64,000 bases of DNA from Candidatus Vallotiella adelgis. Its GTDB lineage: Bacteria > Pseudomonadota > Gammaproteobacteria > Burkholderiales > Burkholderiaceae. Position 1 is the stretch's first letter. The number at the start of each line of letters is the position of its first letter. The notes beneath the pieces are model-generated. The model was not told the origin of the DNA, ran no database searches, and was given only the letters and a program-made list of their open reading frames with translations. The position numbers and the translations under genes were made by a program. Where the stretch lies: contig NZ_CP047396.1 of the NCBI RefSeq assembly GCF_020541305.1, positions 372,001-436,000 on the forward strand, given 5' to 3'. This document shows positions 21,148 to 30,438 of the stretch, in pieces.

Positions 21148-23733
21148 TTAACTATTATTCGTTAGAGCTACCGCTAGTCGATCAGTTTCAGCAATCTGCT
21201 GCAAGCCCGATAGCTTAGTACCTTTGTCAAGGTTGATTAGTGTAACACCTTGGGTAACTCGGCCCATCTCGCGAATTTCAGCAACACGCGTACGAATTAG
21301 CACACCAGCGGTCGTGATTAGCATAATCTCACTATCTGGTTCGACTAGCGTAGCAGCCACCATCTTGCCATTTCGCTCCGAGGTTTGAGTCGCGATTATA
21401 CCCTTTGTTCCGCGTCCATGCCGTGTGTATTCTGCAATGGGCGTTCGCTTACCGTAGCCATTCTCAGTCGCAGTCAGTACTGATTGTAATTCACCGTCAG
21501 CTACCAGCAATGCAATGACCTGCTGACTACCCTCAAGCCGCATGCCGCGGACGCCGCGGGCCTCCCGCCCCATCGGGCGCACGTCGTTTTCAGCAAACCG
21601 AACTGCCTTTCCGGCATCGGAGAACAGCATTACATCATGCTGCCCGTCGGTAATCTGCGTACCGATTAGAAAATCTCCGTCATCGAGCGCCACTGCGATT
21701 ATACCCTTCCTTAGCGGCCGCGAGAATGCTTCAAGTGGTGTCTTCTTTACGGTGCCCAGCGATGTGGCAAGGAATACGAACTTTTTTGCTGAAAACTCTT
21801 TGACTGGTAGTACCACATTAATTTTTTCGCCTTCCTGCAGCGGGAACATATTCACGATTGGCCGGCCGCGTGAGTTGCGCGAGCCTTGCGGCACTTCATA
21901 GACCTTGAGCCAATACACGCGCCCTCGATTCGAGAAACACAGGATGTGATCATGCGTGTTCGCAATGAATAGTGTCTCAATCCAATCATCGTTTTTTGTA
22001 ACGATTGCTTGCTTGCCACGTCCACCACGTTTTTGTGCATAGTACTCGGATAGCGGCTGCGATTTAATGTAACCGGCGTGTGACATCGTGACAACCATAT
22101 CCTGCGGTGTAATTAGATCTTCGGTACCCAGCTCGATAGCGTTTAATTCAATCTGCGAGCGTCTGTGGTCAGCAAATTCCGCTTTAATCGCGACCAGCTC
22201 GTCGGTAACGATCGTGCAAATCCGCTCTGGTTTTGCTAAGATATCCAGTAGATCTACGATCCGTGCTATTACCTCGCGATATTCGGCTGTAATCTTATCT
22301 TGCTCTAGGCTAGTTAATCGCTGTAGACGCGTCTGTAAGATTTCCTGAGTCTGTGTGTCTGATAGCCTATACAGGCTATCAGACTGCGTACCAAAAATAT
22401 CCGCTAGCCCATCAGGACGAAAAGCATCTCGCCCGTCTGGAGTTTCTTTTTGCGCGTTTGACAGCATATCGCATACTAGAGCCGAGTTCCACGAGCGCAT
22501 CATCAGCTCTTGCTTTGCGATCGGTGGCGTTGAGGCCGACTTGATAATCGCAATAAACTGGTCAATGTTCGGCAGTGCCACTGCTAGCCCCTCAAGAACG
22601 TGACCACGTTCGCGTGCGCGGCGTAACTCATGGAGGGTGCGTCGCGTAACTACTTCACGCCGATGCGATAAGAAGCACTCTAGTAGATCACGCAGGTTTA
22701 GTAGCTTCGGCTGACCGTCAACCAACGCAACCATATTCATACCAAACGTATCTTGCAGCTGCGTATTTTTATATAGCTTGTTAAGAACAACTTCCGGTAC
22801 TTCATTGCGTTTAAGATCAAGCACCACACGCATTCCGCTTTTGTCAGACTCGTCACGGATATCGGAAATGCCTTCGATCTTCTTCTCATTAACTAGCTCA
22901 GCGATTCGCTCGAGTAGAGCGCGCTTATTAACCTGATACGGCAACTCATCAACAATAATCGCCATACGCTGGCTGCGGTCGATCTCCTCAAAATGAGTTT
23001 TAGCGCGCATTACAATACGCCCACGGCCGGTACGATAGCCATCGTGCACGCCTTGCACGCCGTAGATGATCCCAGCCGTCGGGAAATCAGGCGCTGGGAC
23101 GAGTTCGATTAGTTCGTCGATCGATGCCTGTGGGTAGTGCAGCAGATGCTGACACGCATTCGTAATTTCGCTTAAGTTATGAGGCGGGATATTTGTTGCC
23201 ATGCCAACTGCGATACCAGACGAGCCGTTGATTAATAGGTTTGGAATCCGAGATGGCAGTACTTGTGGCTGCGTTTCACTACCATCATAATTCAGCTCAA
23301 AGTTCACGGTCTCCTTATCGATATCGATAAGGAGACCGTGGCCAATCTTCGCGAGTCGGATCTCGGTGTAGCGCATCGCCGCGGCGTTGTCTCCGTCGAT
23401 TGAGCCGAAGTTGCCCTGCCCGTCTACCAGCATGTAGCGCAACGAGAAATCTTGCGCCATACGCACGATCGTTTCATAGACCGCACTGTCGCCATGCGGG
23501 TGATATTTACCAATCACATCGCCAACGATGCGCGCAGATTTTTTATACGCGCGATTCCAATCGTTTTTCAGCTCATGCATTGCATAGAGCACGCGTCGAT
23601 GCACTGGCTTAAGTCCGTCACGCGCATCAGGCAATGCTCGGCCTACGATTACGCTCATCGCGTAGTCTAGATAGGAACGACGCATTTCCTCTTCAAGAGA
23701 AATAGGCAAGGTCTCTTTGGCAAATTGATCCAT
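21148..23733 (-). CDS. gyrA: DNA gyrase subunit A
   Basis: ATP-dependent type II topoisomerase subunit that cleaves DNA and introduces negative supercoils with GyrB. Key parts: [17 protein letters not shown] start, the winged-helix region [17 protein letters not shown] (quinolone region; position 87 is Glu), active-site Tyr122 in AAMRYTE, and the GyrA-box QKRGGRGK in the C-terminal pinwheel domain. 861 aa, full length. Two perfect inverted repeats lie inside the coding sequence (23305-23340 and 22357-22384); residues 133-136 (GLLI) inside the first are unlike the family. No clear ribosome-binding site. Confidence 0.97.
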   Translation of the reverse strand: MDQFAKETLPISLEEEMRRSYLDYAMSVIVGRALPDARDGLKPVHRRVLYAMHELKNDWNRAYKKSARIVGDVIGKYHPHGDSAVYETIVRMAQDFSLRYMLVDGQGNFGSIDGDNAAAMRYTEIRLAKIGHGLLIDIDKETVNFELNYDGSETQPQVLPSRIPNLLINGSSGIAVGMATNIPPHNLSEITNACQHLLHYPQASIDELIELVPAPDFPTAGIIYGVQGVHDGYRTGRGRIVMRAKTHFEEIDRSQRMAIIVDELPYQVNKRALLERIAELVNEKKIEGISDIRDESDKSGMRVVLDLKRNEVPEVVLNKLYKNTQLQDTFGMNMVALVDGQPKLLNLRDLLECFLSHRREVVTRRTLHELRRARERGHVLEGLAVALPNIDQFIAIIKSASTPPIAKQELMMRSWNSALVCDMLSNAQKETPDGRDAFRPDGLADIFGTQSDSLYRLSDTQTQEILQTRLQRLTSLEQDKITAEYREVIARIVDLLDILAKPERICTIVTDELVAIKAEFADHRRSQIELNAIELGTEDLITPQDMVVTMSHAGYIKSQPLSEYYAQKRGGRGKQAIVTKNDDWIETLFIANTHDHILCFSNRGRVYWLKVYEVPQGSRNSRGRPIVNMFPLQEGEKINVVLPVKEFSAKKFVFLATSLGTVKKTPLEAFSRPLRKGIIAVALDDGDFLIGTQITDGQHDVMLFSDAGKAVRFAENDVRPMGREARGVRGMRLEGSQQVIALLVADGELQSVLTATENGYGKRTPIAEYTRHGRGTKGIIATQTSERNGKMVAATLVEPDSEIMLITTAGVLIRTRVAEIREMGRVTQGVTLINLDKGTKLSGLQQIAETDRLAVALTNNS
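22357..22384. repeat. Perfect hairpin in gyrA, 12-bp arms, 4-nt loop
   Basis: gtctgatagcct, loop atac, then the exact complement. It encodes gyrA residues about 450-459 (SDSLYRLSD); the YRLSD part is conserved in family members while the preceding SDSL is in a variable loop. Confidence 0.9.
23305..23340. repeat. 36-bp perfect palindrome inside gyrA
   Basis: Eighteen-bp arms with no loop, centred between 23322 and 23323. It encodes residues 132-143, [12 protein letters not shown]. The DIDKETV half is conserved in GyrA; the HGLLI half is not (E. coli has HELMA). Confidence 0.93.
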
Positions 23734-24684
23734 TTATTAGTATCTTTGACTAGCTTTGGCGTGCTGGTGTTCTAGGCCTCAACTCAAGCATCAACTCAAG
23801 TAAGCGAAAAGTGCATCACTGTACATGGGCGGCGTCGAACAACGCGCAGCCAGCGATATTAGCATGCGAGCTAGAGCATCCCCGATGAGTAGTACTTGCT
23901 AGAAGAATTAGCCACAACGCCCTCGCTCGAAAATATCGAGAAACGCTGGCCCGAGGTATTCCACTACTTTTCTGAAAAGCATTACGCACTTCTACCCACA
24001 GTGCCTATGACCAAGCTAGATAGTATTCTTCAGCGACTATTAAAAAACTGCAATTACCGAATTAAAACCCAGCGAAGGGGAGAAATTTATTGCCAGATAT
24101 TTATTGCCAGATAGTACTGACATAAGAATATGCCGTCGCACGCATTAGTTACTGATCTAAGGCACATATATCGGTTTTTACACTGCTTTAAAAGTGTAAT
24201 CTACTTAGTATCTGCTCTGTCTTTATCAATAAATTCACAGTCAAACGTCGGCAATCTCAATTACGAAAATACTAATCAGCTTCTAAAGCTTATGTATATG
24301 TTGTTGTCATATCTACATTAGAACAATTTGCTGCGAGCTTTAAAACAAGCCGATAACACTTACTAAGTAAGTAGCACCGACGAATACGTGTGGATGGATG
24401 GCATAAGCGGACATGTGAAATGCAAAGTTTGCTGTTGGCCCACCACTTCAACCGCCGATTCACACAGCTTTTCTAACTATTTGATTATACCGACTTCGGT
24501 CGCCACAAGTCCCAAAATCGCTAACAGATAAAATCTACTGTTTGACTTCGAATAGGCAATGCCGCCTGGCTAGGCAAAAGAATCTTAATAAGATTTCGCA
24601 AAAGATTAAAGCTTAGGGCTTTAAAATACTCTGCGCCGTACACAGGCTATACCGGTATCATCAGCTCGTAAAAGTATAAAGACC

Positions 24685-24711
24685 ACTTGTTTCTGCGTCG
24701 CAGAAACAAGT
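24685..24711. repeat. Perfect hairpin, 12-bp arms, 3-nt loop
   Basis: acttgtttctgc, loop gtc, then the exact complement. No T tract on either side and no nearby gene. Confidence 0.88.
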
Positions 24712-25770
24712 CAGGGCATATCCAGTCATAGTACCCCGAGCATCACCATTGATATGGTGGCTAAGGCAAGCTCAATCCGCTTCGTAATGGGCTGAAATTA
24801 AAAGAAATATCAGGGATAAATCGGATATCCGGCAGCAAGCTACCCTATAAACATTATAATCCGCAATACGTTGAGCTACCATCAGATATAGGCTAGCTAG
24901 TGTGATGCTGGATTGCTTCTATACGAGTTCAAAGGAATAGCCTAGTCTATCACCTGATTACTCGGCGCTTCGTGTTAACTGACAATATTCGAATCAACTA
25001 CATGCTGTCATGTCGACATTACTCCTGAATTTTAACCATATGCAAGATATTTTCTTGCCGGCCGCCTCAAGACCACGTTGCCGTATTTGTAAGTGCCAGC
25101 GCAGTCTTATGCGACTTGGATAATAAGATCGCTAATATTGCGCCGTATCTAGCAGCGTTAGTTAACAAAATTGCTACGTGGGCGACTTGCTGGAGATGTC
25201 CTCCTAGAGCGTGTTCGTTTACTTCAGCGTGCTGCGTACCACGTACGCCTGTTGTCTGTTTTGGTATTACATACTAGATCGCGCTATACAACCTTGATTT
25301 CAGCATGATGTAAGGAAGAACCTCTTTACCTATTATCAGGAATATTTTGATATCGACACCACCGCTGTTCAGATGGTAGCCACTCCTACTTGACAGAGTG
25401 TTCGTGTATAACATTTATTTTCAAGTACTATATAGAATATGGAGAAACCGTTAGGCTTAGTACCGCAAGTGTTATCGGCGAGTCAATACCACATTATATC
25501 AGAAGCCCTATTTTCGACTACTTTTGCAGTTGTATGTCAACGTAGCACCGCACCAGCTAGGGTAGTTTAAGTTGACAACGATCATTAGAGTCAAAATATA
25601 GTAAGTTATAGCTATGACAGCGACGCACCCCATCCGATTAAGATTCGGATCATCTGATCGGAACAACAACAGCAGTGCGATGATAAATTGAGATTAAAGC
25701 AGCATAATACAAACTTAGCATGCAAAATATCAAGATGATCGACCAACATCCGTAATCTGTGAGATACTGA

Positions 25771-25776
25771 TATAAT
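25771..25776 (+). promoter_or_regulatory. -10 box of ssrA
   Basis: A perfect TATAAT eight bases before the first base of tmRNA. No strong -35 hexamer is visible 16-18 bases upstream. Confidence 0.6.
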
Positions 25777-25784
25777 AGTTTTTT

Positions 25785-26143
25785 GGGGCCGACTTGGTTT
25801 CGACGTGGGTATCTGAGCAATGTAGGGCATACCGAGGACCCATCACCTCGTAAATCAATGGGGCTTAAGTAACTGCGAACGATACAACGTACGCACTAGC
25901 TGCTTAACACCAGCTAGCCTCGCACTAGCACGCTGACGGGCTAGAGTCGCAAGACTACACGAGGTCATTAACGCCAGCTAATCCCCGGTAAAGTCACGAC
26001 GTCGGGGCTAAAAATCTAGTGAATCGCCATAGCGAAGCGTGTTCGTCCGCGTCAATGTGGTTAAATTAAAAGACTGGACTAAGTATGTAGAACTAGTTGT
26101 AAAGCGCTTGCGGACGCGGGTTCGATTCCCGCCGGCTCCACCA
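25785..26143 (+). ncRNA. ssrA: tmRNA (transfer-messenger RNA)
   Basis: Rescues stalled ribosomes and tags the incomplete protein for proteolysis, with SmpB. One-piece form: 5' end GGGGCCGACTTGGTTTCGAC, 3' end GGTTCGATTCCCGCCGGCTC followed by encoded CCA, whose acceptor arms pair with the 5' end. The resume frame at 25875-25907 reads ANDTTYALAA then TAA, a normal proteobacterial degradation tag ending ALAA. Length about 359 nt. A weak hairpin (ctctct / agagag, around 26169-26190) followed by a T-rich stretch probably terminates it. Confidence 0.96.
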
Positions 26144-26667
26144 ATATTTATCTTTAGTCAAATGACACCTCTCTGGATAACTAGAGAGAGCATGTCTTAT
26201 TTTTATTTATTATAAAGAAGGTTAGATGTTAATTAATAAATTAATTTGCAGATTTATCTACCGAATTTTGGGTTATCTGCAAATATAGTCGATTAGCAAT
26301 TTAAGTAACCCGACGTATTAAAAATGATTTTTTCTATACCGAAGAGTATAGAAAACCCTATTTGCCAGTCGTAAAGACTGGTACCTTCACATCAAAAAGC
26401 AAGACCATGCTATCCTAAACAATCCGAAAATACCCAATACTAATCTAATTATGCTGCGATAGCATATAGTAGGGTAAGATCTAAAACCACAAGCTGTGTA
26501 CTTTCGATTAAGTCTAATAATGTTTTCTGCTAGTACTCGGTGTAATATGTTATTTAAATACAGTGTTGATCTTTGTTAGATTTATGCTATTTACTTTCTT
26601 ATTGCAGCTGATAGCAGAAACAGCTTAACGCCCCGGAAGAATCTCAAGGTATCTGAATAAATACGAA

Positions 26668-26715
26668 GCATTATATCCAATCATCTCCCGATCGGGAGAT
26701 GATTGGATATAATGC
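26668..26715. repeat. 48-bp perfect palindrome, no loop
   Basis: Twenty-four-bp arms centred on cccgatcggg (centre between 26691 and 26692), running from gcattatatcc to ggatataatgc. No T tract and no adjacent gene. Confidence 0.95.
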
Positions 26716-26992
26716 GCTATTGGTCACGTAACTGCGTGCCACATTTACGCTAAGTGTGACCCTATAAGTGCGGCGGAGTTGCGACGAGAAACGCCAGCTC
26801 AAGCAATAAAAAGTGCTCAGATCACGATCTGCATTCATGATCTAGCTACCTTTATCTAAGTTTCTAATCAGAATAGATGTATCTGCGTAAGTCGTCGGCC
26901 GACAATCTCACGCTAGCTAAAAAATTGAGTTAATAAAGCAATTGCCGGGAAAGCGTGGGTAAGAGGAGCGTTTAACGCCTTGCTATTGCACA

Positions 26993-27027
26993 GCACGAGA
27001 GGGGAGGTGCACGCCCCCCTCTCGTGC
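26993..27027. repeat. Perfect hairpin, 12-bp G/C-rich arms
   Basis: gcacgagagggg at 26993-27004, an 11-nt loop, and the exact complement at 27016-27027. Not followed by a T tract. Confidence 0.88.
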
Positions 27028-28007
27028 GAGATCATAAAAGATCTGCCAGTATCCGGTTAGGTACATGCTGAGTACTAATTGCATATTGTGCTCAGCTAGC
27101 AATATCTAAAGGTGCGCACCCATACTCTGGGTGCGCCACTAATAATATGAGTGGCAGTCTAATCTGAGTACGTTTAGGTTGCCTTTTCTCGTTCCTTACT
27201 ATCGGGCAGGTATGATGATGCGTATCGTTGAGCTTGTATCCCTATCATATATTGCCATCTAAACTTTCTAGTAACATCTAGCGTTGATAGTTCTAGAAAT
27301 AACAAGCGGGTACTTTAGGATAAACCTACCCCAAAAAAGTAGGCATGATCTCAGTTATCTACTTTAACATTTTCTACTAAAGAACACTACTCTATCTGCT
27401 GCAATGAATATCACTATATTTACTGTAGTTAACTAGTATTGCAAACAATATAGCAATAATAATCTTCGATGCGATGATATTTAAAGTGCTTGCCACCACG
27501 CCCAGTACGTTGCAATTACCCTCACTTATGCTCCGTCGTTGAGGTGATATGAAGCCGATTGATTTTGGAAAGCAGCACTAACCGCATAGTTAATGCATTG
27601 TCAGTCAGTGTAGGCCTGTATACGTTGCTCTATTTGGAGATAAAATGCCAATATAGGTAGCAACTCCAGTCGGTAATAATATGTGCATATTCGGTTCTTA
27701 GCATGGCGGAACTTGTACAGATTCCGCGCGATATAGCCCACTTATTTCAGGTATCATGAGATCGGTTGCTATACGACATCGTCTAGATTTTTGCTCAGCG
27801 GGTTAGCGAGCAGTGGGTCAATTAGAGGTTTCTTACCTAATGTGATATTACAGCGCAGCCTATATAGGCATATATGTAGCATATAGACAAAGAATTTTGG
27901 CACTTGACTTTGAGATGCATCGGCTAACGAAGAATCGAGTCCACCGAGTATATCGGATATACGACTACGCGAAAAACGCCTAACATAGGAGAATAGAGCT
28001 AAATCCA

Positions 28008-28083
28008 TGGTGCCGGAGAGAAGACTTGAACTTCCGACCTTCGCATTACGAATGCGCTGCTCTACCAACTGAGCTACACCGGC
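28008..28083 (-). tRNA. tRNA-Thr (anticodon CGT)
   Basis: Cloverleaf on the minus strand: GCCGGTG acceptor, D-arm AGCTCAGTTGGTAGAGC, anticodon loop TTCGTAA (CGT, reads ACG), T-arm around GGAAG TTCAAGT CTTCT, encoded CCA. The sixth acceptor pair is T opposite T (28078 with 28017), a mismatch the usual tRNA-Thr lacks. All other stems pair, so it is probably functional. Confidence 0.95.
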
Positions 28084-28241
28084 AAAAAGAAGTATTGTAA
28101 GAGCGTATAATGTAAGTTAGCAACCCCCCCTTATATGTTAGTAGGGATCATACTTAATATGACTGCTAACTAGTTTGGCATTTCAGATGCTGCTTCTAAG
28201 AAGCTGTACAGCATTAGAAATGTTTATATCTGATAGTGCCT

Positions 28242-29267
28242 TCAGCTCTTGAGATGGTATTGTGTGACACGGTCAACTTCATTTTTAGAGCCAAGGAACA
28301 CAGCGACACGCTCGTGCAGACTCTTTGGCTGGATATCTAGAATTCGCTCTTTGCCGTTAGTCGCATGACCGCCTGCTTGCTCGATGATAAATGCCATCGG
28401 ATTCGCTTCGTACATAAGTCGCAGCTTTCCGGGCTTGCTCGGTGTGCGTTTGTCAGCTGGATACATGAAGATTCCACCACCACGATGCAAGATACGGTTC
28501 ACGTCTGACACCATGGCTGCAACCCAGCGCATATTAAAGTTCATCTTTCTCGGGCCATCTACACCTTCTATTAGTTCGTTAACATAGCGCTGCACTGGTT
28601 CGTACCAGTAACGCTGGTTCGCGGCATTGATTGCATATTCGCAGCTGTCAACTAAAATACGCAGGGCACGATGCGTCAACACCCATGAGCCGAGATCTCG
28701 ATCAAGAGTAAAGCAGTTGACACCATAGCCTGTAGTAAGAACCAACATTGTTTGTGGGCCGTATACCGCATAACCGGCGACCACCTGACGTGAACCTTTT
28801 TGCAGAAATGATTTTTCCGTCGGGTTTTTGTCATCTAGGCAGCGCAAAATCGAGAAAATCGTGCCGATTGACATGTTCACATCGATATTGGAGGAACCAT
28901 CGAGCGGATCGAAGAGTAGTAAATACTTCCCTCTTGGGAAGAGAGCAGGAATCTGATGAATACTTGCCATTTCCTCTGATGCCATCGCAGCAAGATGACC
29001 GCCCCACTCGTTAGCCTCAAGTAAGATGTTATTTGACAGAATATCAAGCTTTTGCTGTACTTCGCCCTGAATATTCTCGTTTCCAGCACTTCCAAGTACT
29101 TCACCTAGTGCACCTCTGCTAACGTGATAACTAATCAGTTTACAGGCGTGAGACACGGTCTCAATCAGAAGCCGAAGATCAGAGGGAATATTGTTGTGTT
29201 CACGCTGTTGCTCGATTAGGTGCTGGGTGAGGGTCGTGCGGTGTGCGGTTGGTCGATTCGCTGTCAT
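28242..29267 (-). CDS. fbp: Fructose-1,6-bisphosphatase, class I
   Basis: Gluconeogenic hydrolysis of fructose 1,6-bisphosphate to fructose 6-phosphate. Metal- and phosphate-site motifs are intact: [36 protein letters not shown] and [20 protein letters not shown]. The ATG at 29267 ([17 protein letters not shown], 341 aa) fits the family length; the frame continues 13 codons upstream. One extra Gly in RGGGIFMYP relative to the Burkholderia protein as I recall it. Next to pepN, as in Burkholderia, but separated by 1.1 kb of empty spacer. Confidence 0.95.
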   Translation of the reverse strand: MTANRPTAHRTTLTQHLIEQQREHNNIPSDLRLLIETVSHACKLISYHVSRGALGEVLGSAGNENIQGEVQQKLDILSNNILLEANEWGGHLAAMASEEMASIHQIPALFPRGKYLLLFDPLDGSSNIDVNMSIGTIFSILRCLDDKNPTEKSFLQKGSRQVVAGYAVYGPQTMLVLTTGYGVNCFTLDRDLGSWVLTHRALRILVDSCEYAINAANQRYWYEPVQRYVNELIEGVDGPRKMNFNMRWVAAMVSDVNRILHRGGGIFMYPADKRTPSKPGKLRLMYEANPMAFIIEQAGGHATNGKERILDIQPKSLHERVAVFLGSKNEVDRVTQYHLKS

Positions 29268-30438
29268 GATAAGTGTCGAAGAACGCCATTCAAGAAGTGC
29301 GATCACAGGGGTCTTCTGACACCTGCGCCAGTACTGCGCTGCAATCTATAGCACTTTAATTCTACATGGATGGTGTAACTCATTAGTACGTTATTATGCC
29401 TACGCCATAATAACTGAATGTTAGATGAGTTCCACAGATTAGTCTCGCGTATTGTCGGCATAAAACCGATAAATATAGCCGTGGGAAGGGTCGGCAGAGC
29501 GGACTGATCGCCGGGGCGTTAGTATCGCGCATAGAGTTGCCAAACATCAGCTCTTTCGGGGCTAATAATATAGCGCTGTCACAGTGCTATATGACCTACG
29601 ATTTTCCGATATACATTACTATGAAGTTTTGGCAATAAGAGGCGGAATCGCAGTACTATAAATGCTGCACTTCGGCTCAAAGCTAGTGTGGAGTAGTTAC
29701 ACTTTATAGTGCGTGCTATTAGATAGCGCAGAAATCCATGCAGAGTGCTAGATTTAGTCTTTTTATTATCCGTGCCCATATATAATATTATATATGGGCA
29801 CGGATTAATGCAATCTTACCTAAATAAATTAGACGATAGTATACTAACACGCGCTGGAAATATCGGTGGAATAACTATTGCCAATAGAATCTGCATACAA
29901 GTGGATGACTGCTGTTACAGCAAGTGCGCATTAATCTATAGCAACGACCGAGACGTGACTGTTAAGTCGGCACTATATATAGTATATAAGAGAAAATTCC
30001 ATTAATTACATGATAGTTTTCCTGCTGAAAATATTATATCAGCGCATGCCCGCGTAAAGATCGGAAGCACACAATAGCTATATTGTGTGTAGGTTCATAT
30101 GTTCTTATGACTATGAGAATTAAAATTATCTCAATCGACGAGCGGGTTTTCGATAAATTCTGGTGATGCTCCAAAATTCTACTAAGACTAACGCTTATTT
30201 AAACTAGGTAGTACGTTCATACTAGCGGCTTAGTAAACAGTACTCCGACCTATGTCGATCTAGGAAATACTCGTACGATTCAGTTGCACCCAGATTACAT
30301 AATGAGAGCCTAGCTCACTACATTGATAGTTTTGCTGTTTCTAAACGCAATCGCACCCGGAATCGGGTGTATGTATAGCGACCTCTACCCACAGTTGCTC
30401 GACTATCACGCCACCGCACATCTACATAACAGCAATAG
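29268..30438. other. 1.17 kb spacer between pepN and fbp
   Basis: No gene recognised. Contains the 38-bp perfect palindrome at 29768-29805 and a 9-bp hairpin (cacacaata / tattgtgtg) at 30068-30089. Confidence 0.65.
29768..29805. repeat. 38-bp perfect palindrome, no loop
   Basis: Nineteen-bp arms: atccgtgcccatatataat and its exact complement, centred between 29786 and 29787. It lies in an empty spacer, with no T tract. Confidence 0.94.

Larger units (their letters stand above)
23734..25784. other. 2.05 kb spacer between gyrA and ssrA
   Basis: No recognised gene. A 72-codon frame with a TTG start at 23896-24114 (plus) has fairly protein-like composition but no recognisable family. A 12-bp hairpin lies at 24685-24711. 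The ompA gene usual upstream of gyrA in Burkholderia is not visible. Confidence 0.6.
26144..28007. other. 1.86 kb spacer between ssrA and tRNA-Thr
   Basis: No gene recognised. It is notable for stacked perfect hairpins: 26330-26355 (10-bp arms, ttttctatac), 26668-26715 (48-bp palindrome), 26993-27027 (12-bp arms) and 27114-27136 (9-bp arms, gcgcaccca). Confidence 0.65.

Noticed and set aside
21148-23733. GyrA position 87 is Glu instead of Asp, in the quinolone region
   Set aside because: Conservative change in a symbiont with no expected drug exposure; Ser83 is retained. No basis to call it resistance.
23896-24114. 72-codon plus-strand frame with fairly natural composition (IEKRWPEVFHYFSEKHY)
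   Set aside because: It begins with TTG, has no clear ribosome-binding site, ends in a repeated segment (attgccagatatttattgccag), and matches no family I know. Possibly a remnant, but not supportable as a gene.
24385-24450. Plus-strand reading DEYVWMDGISGHVKCKV resembled the start of a branched-chain aminotransferase (IlvE)
   Set aside because: Only about seven residues agree and the following sequence does not continue the family; too weak.
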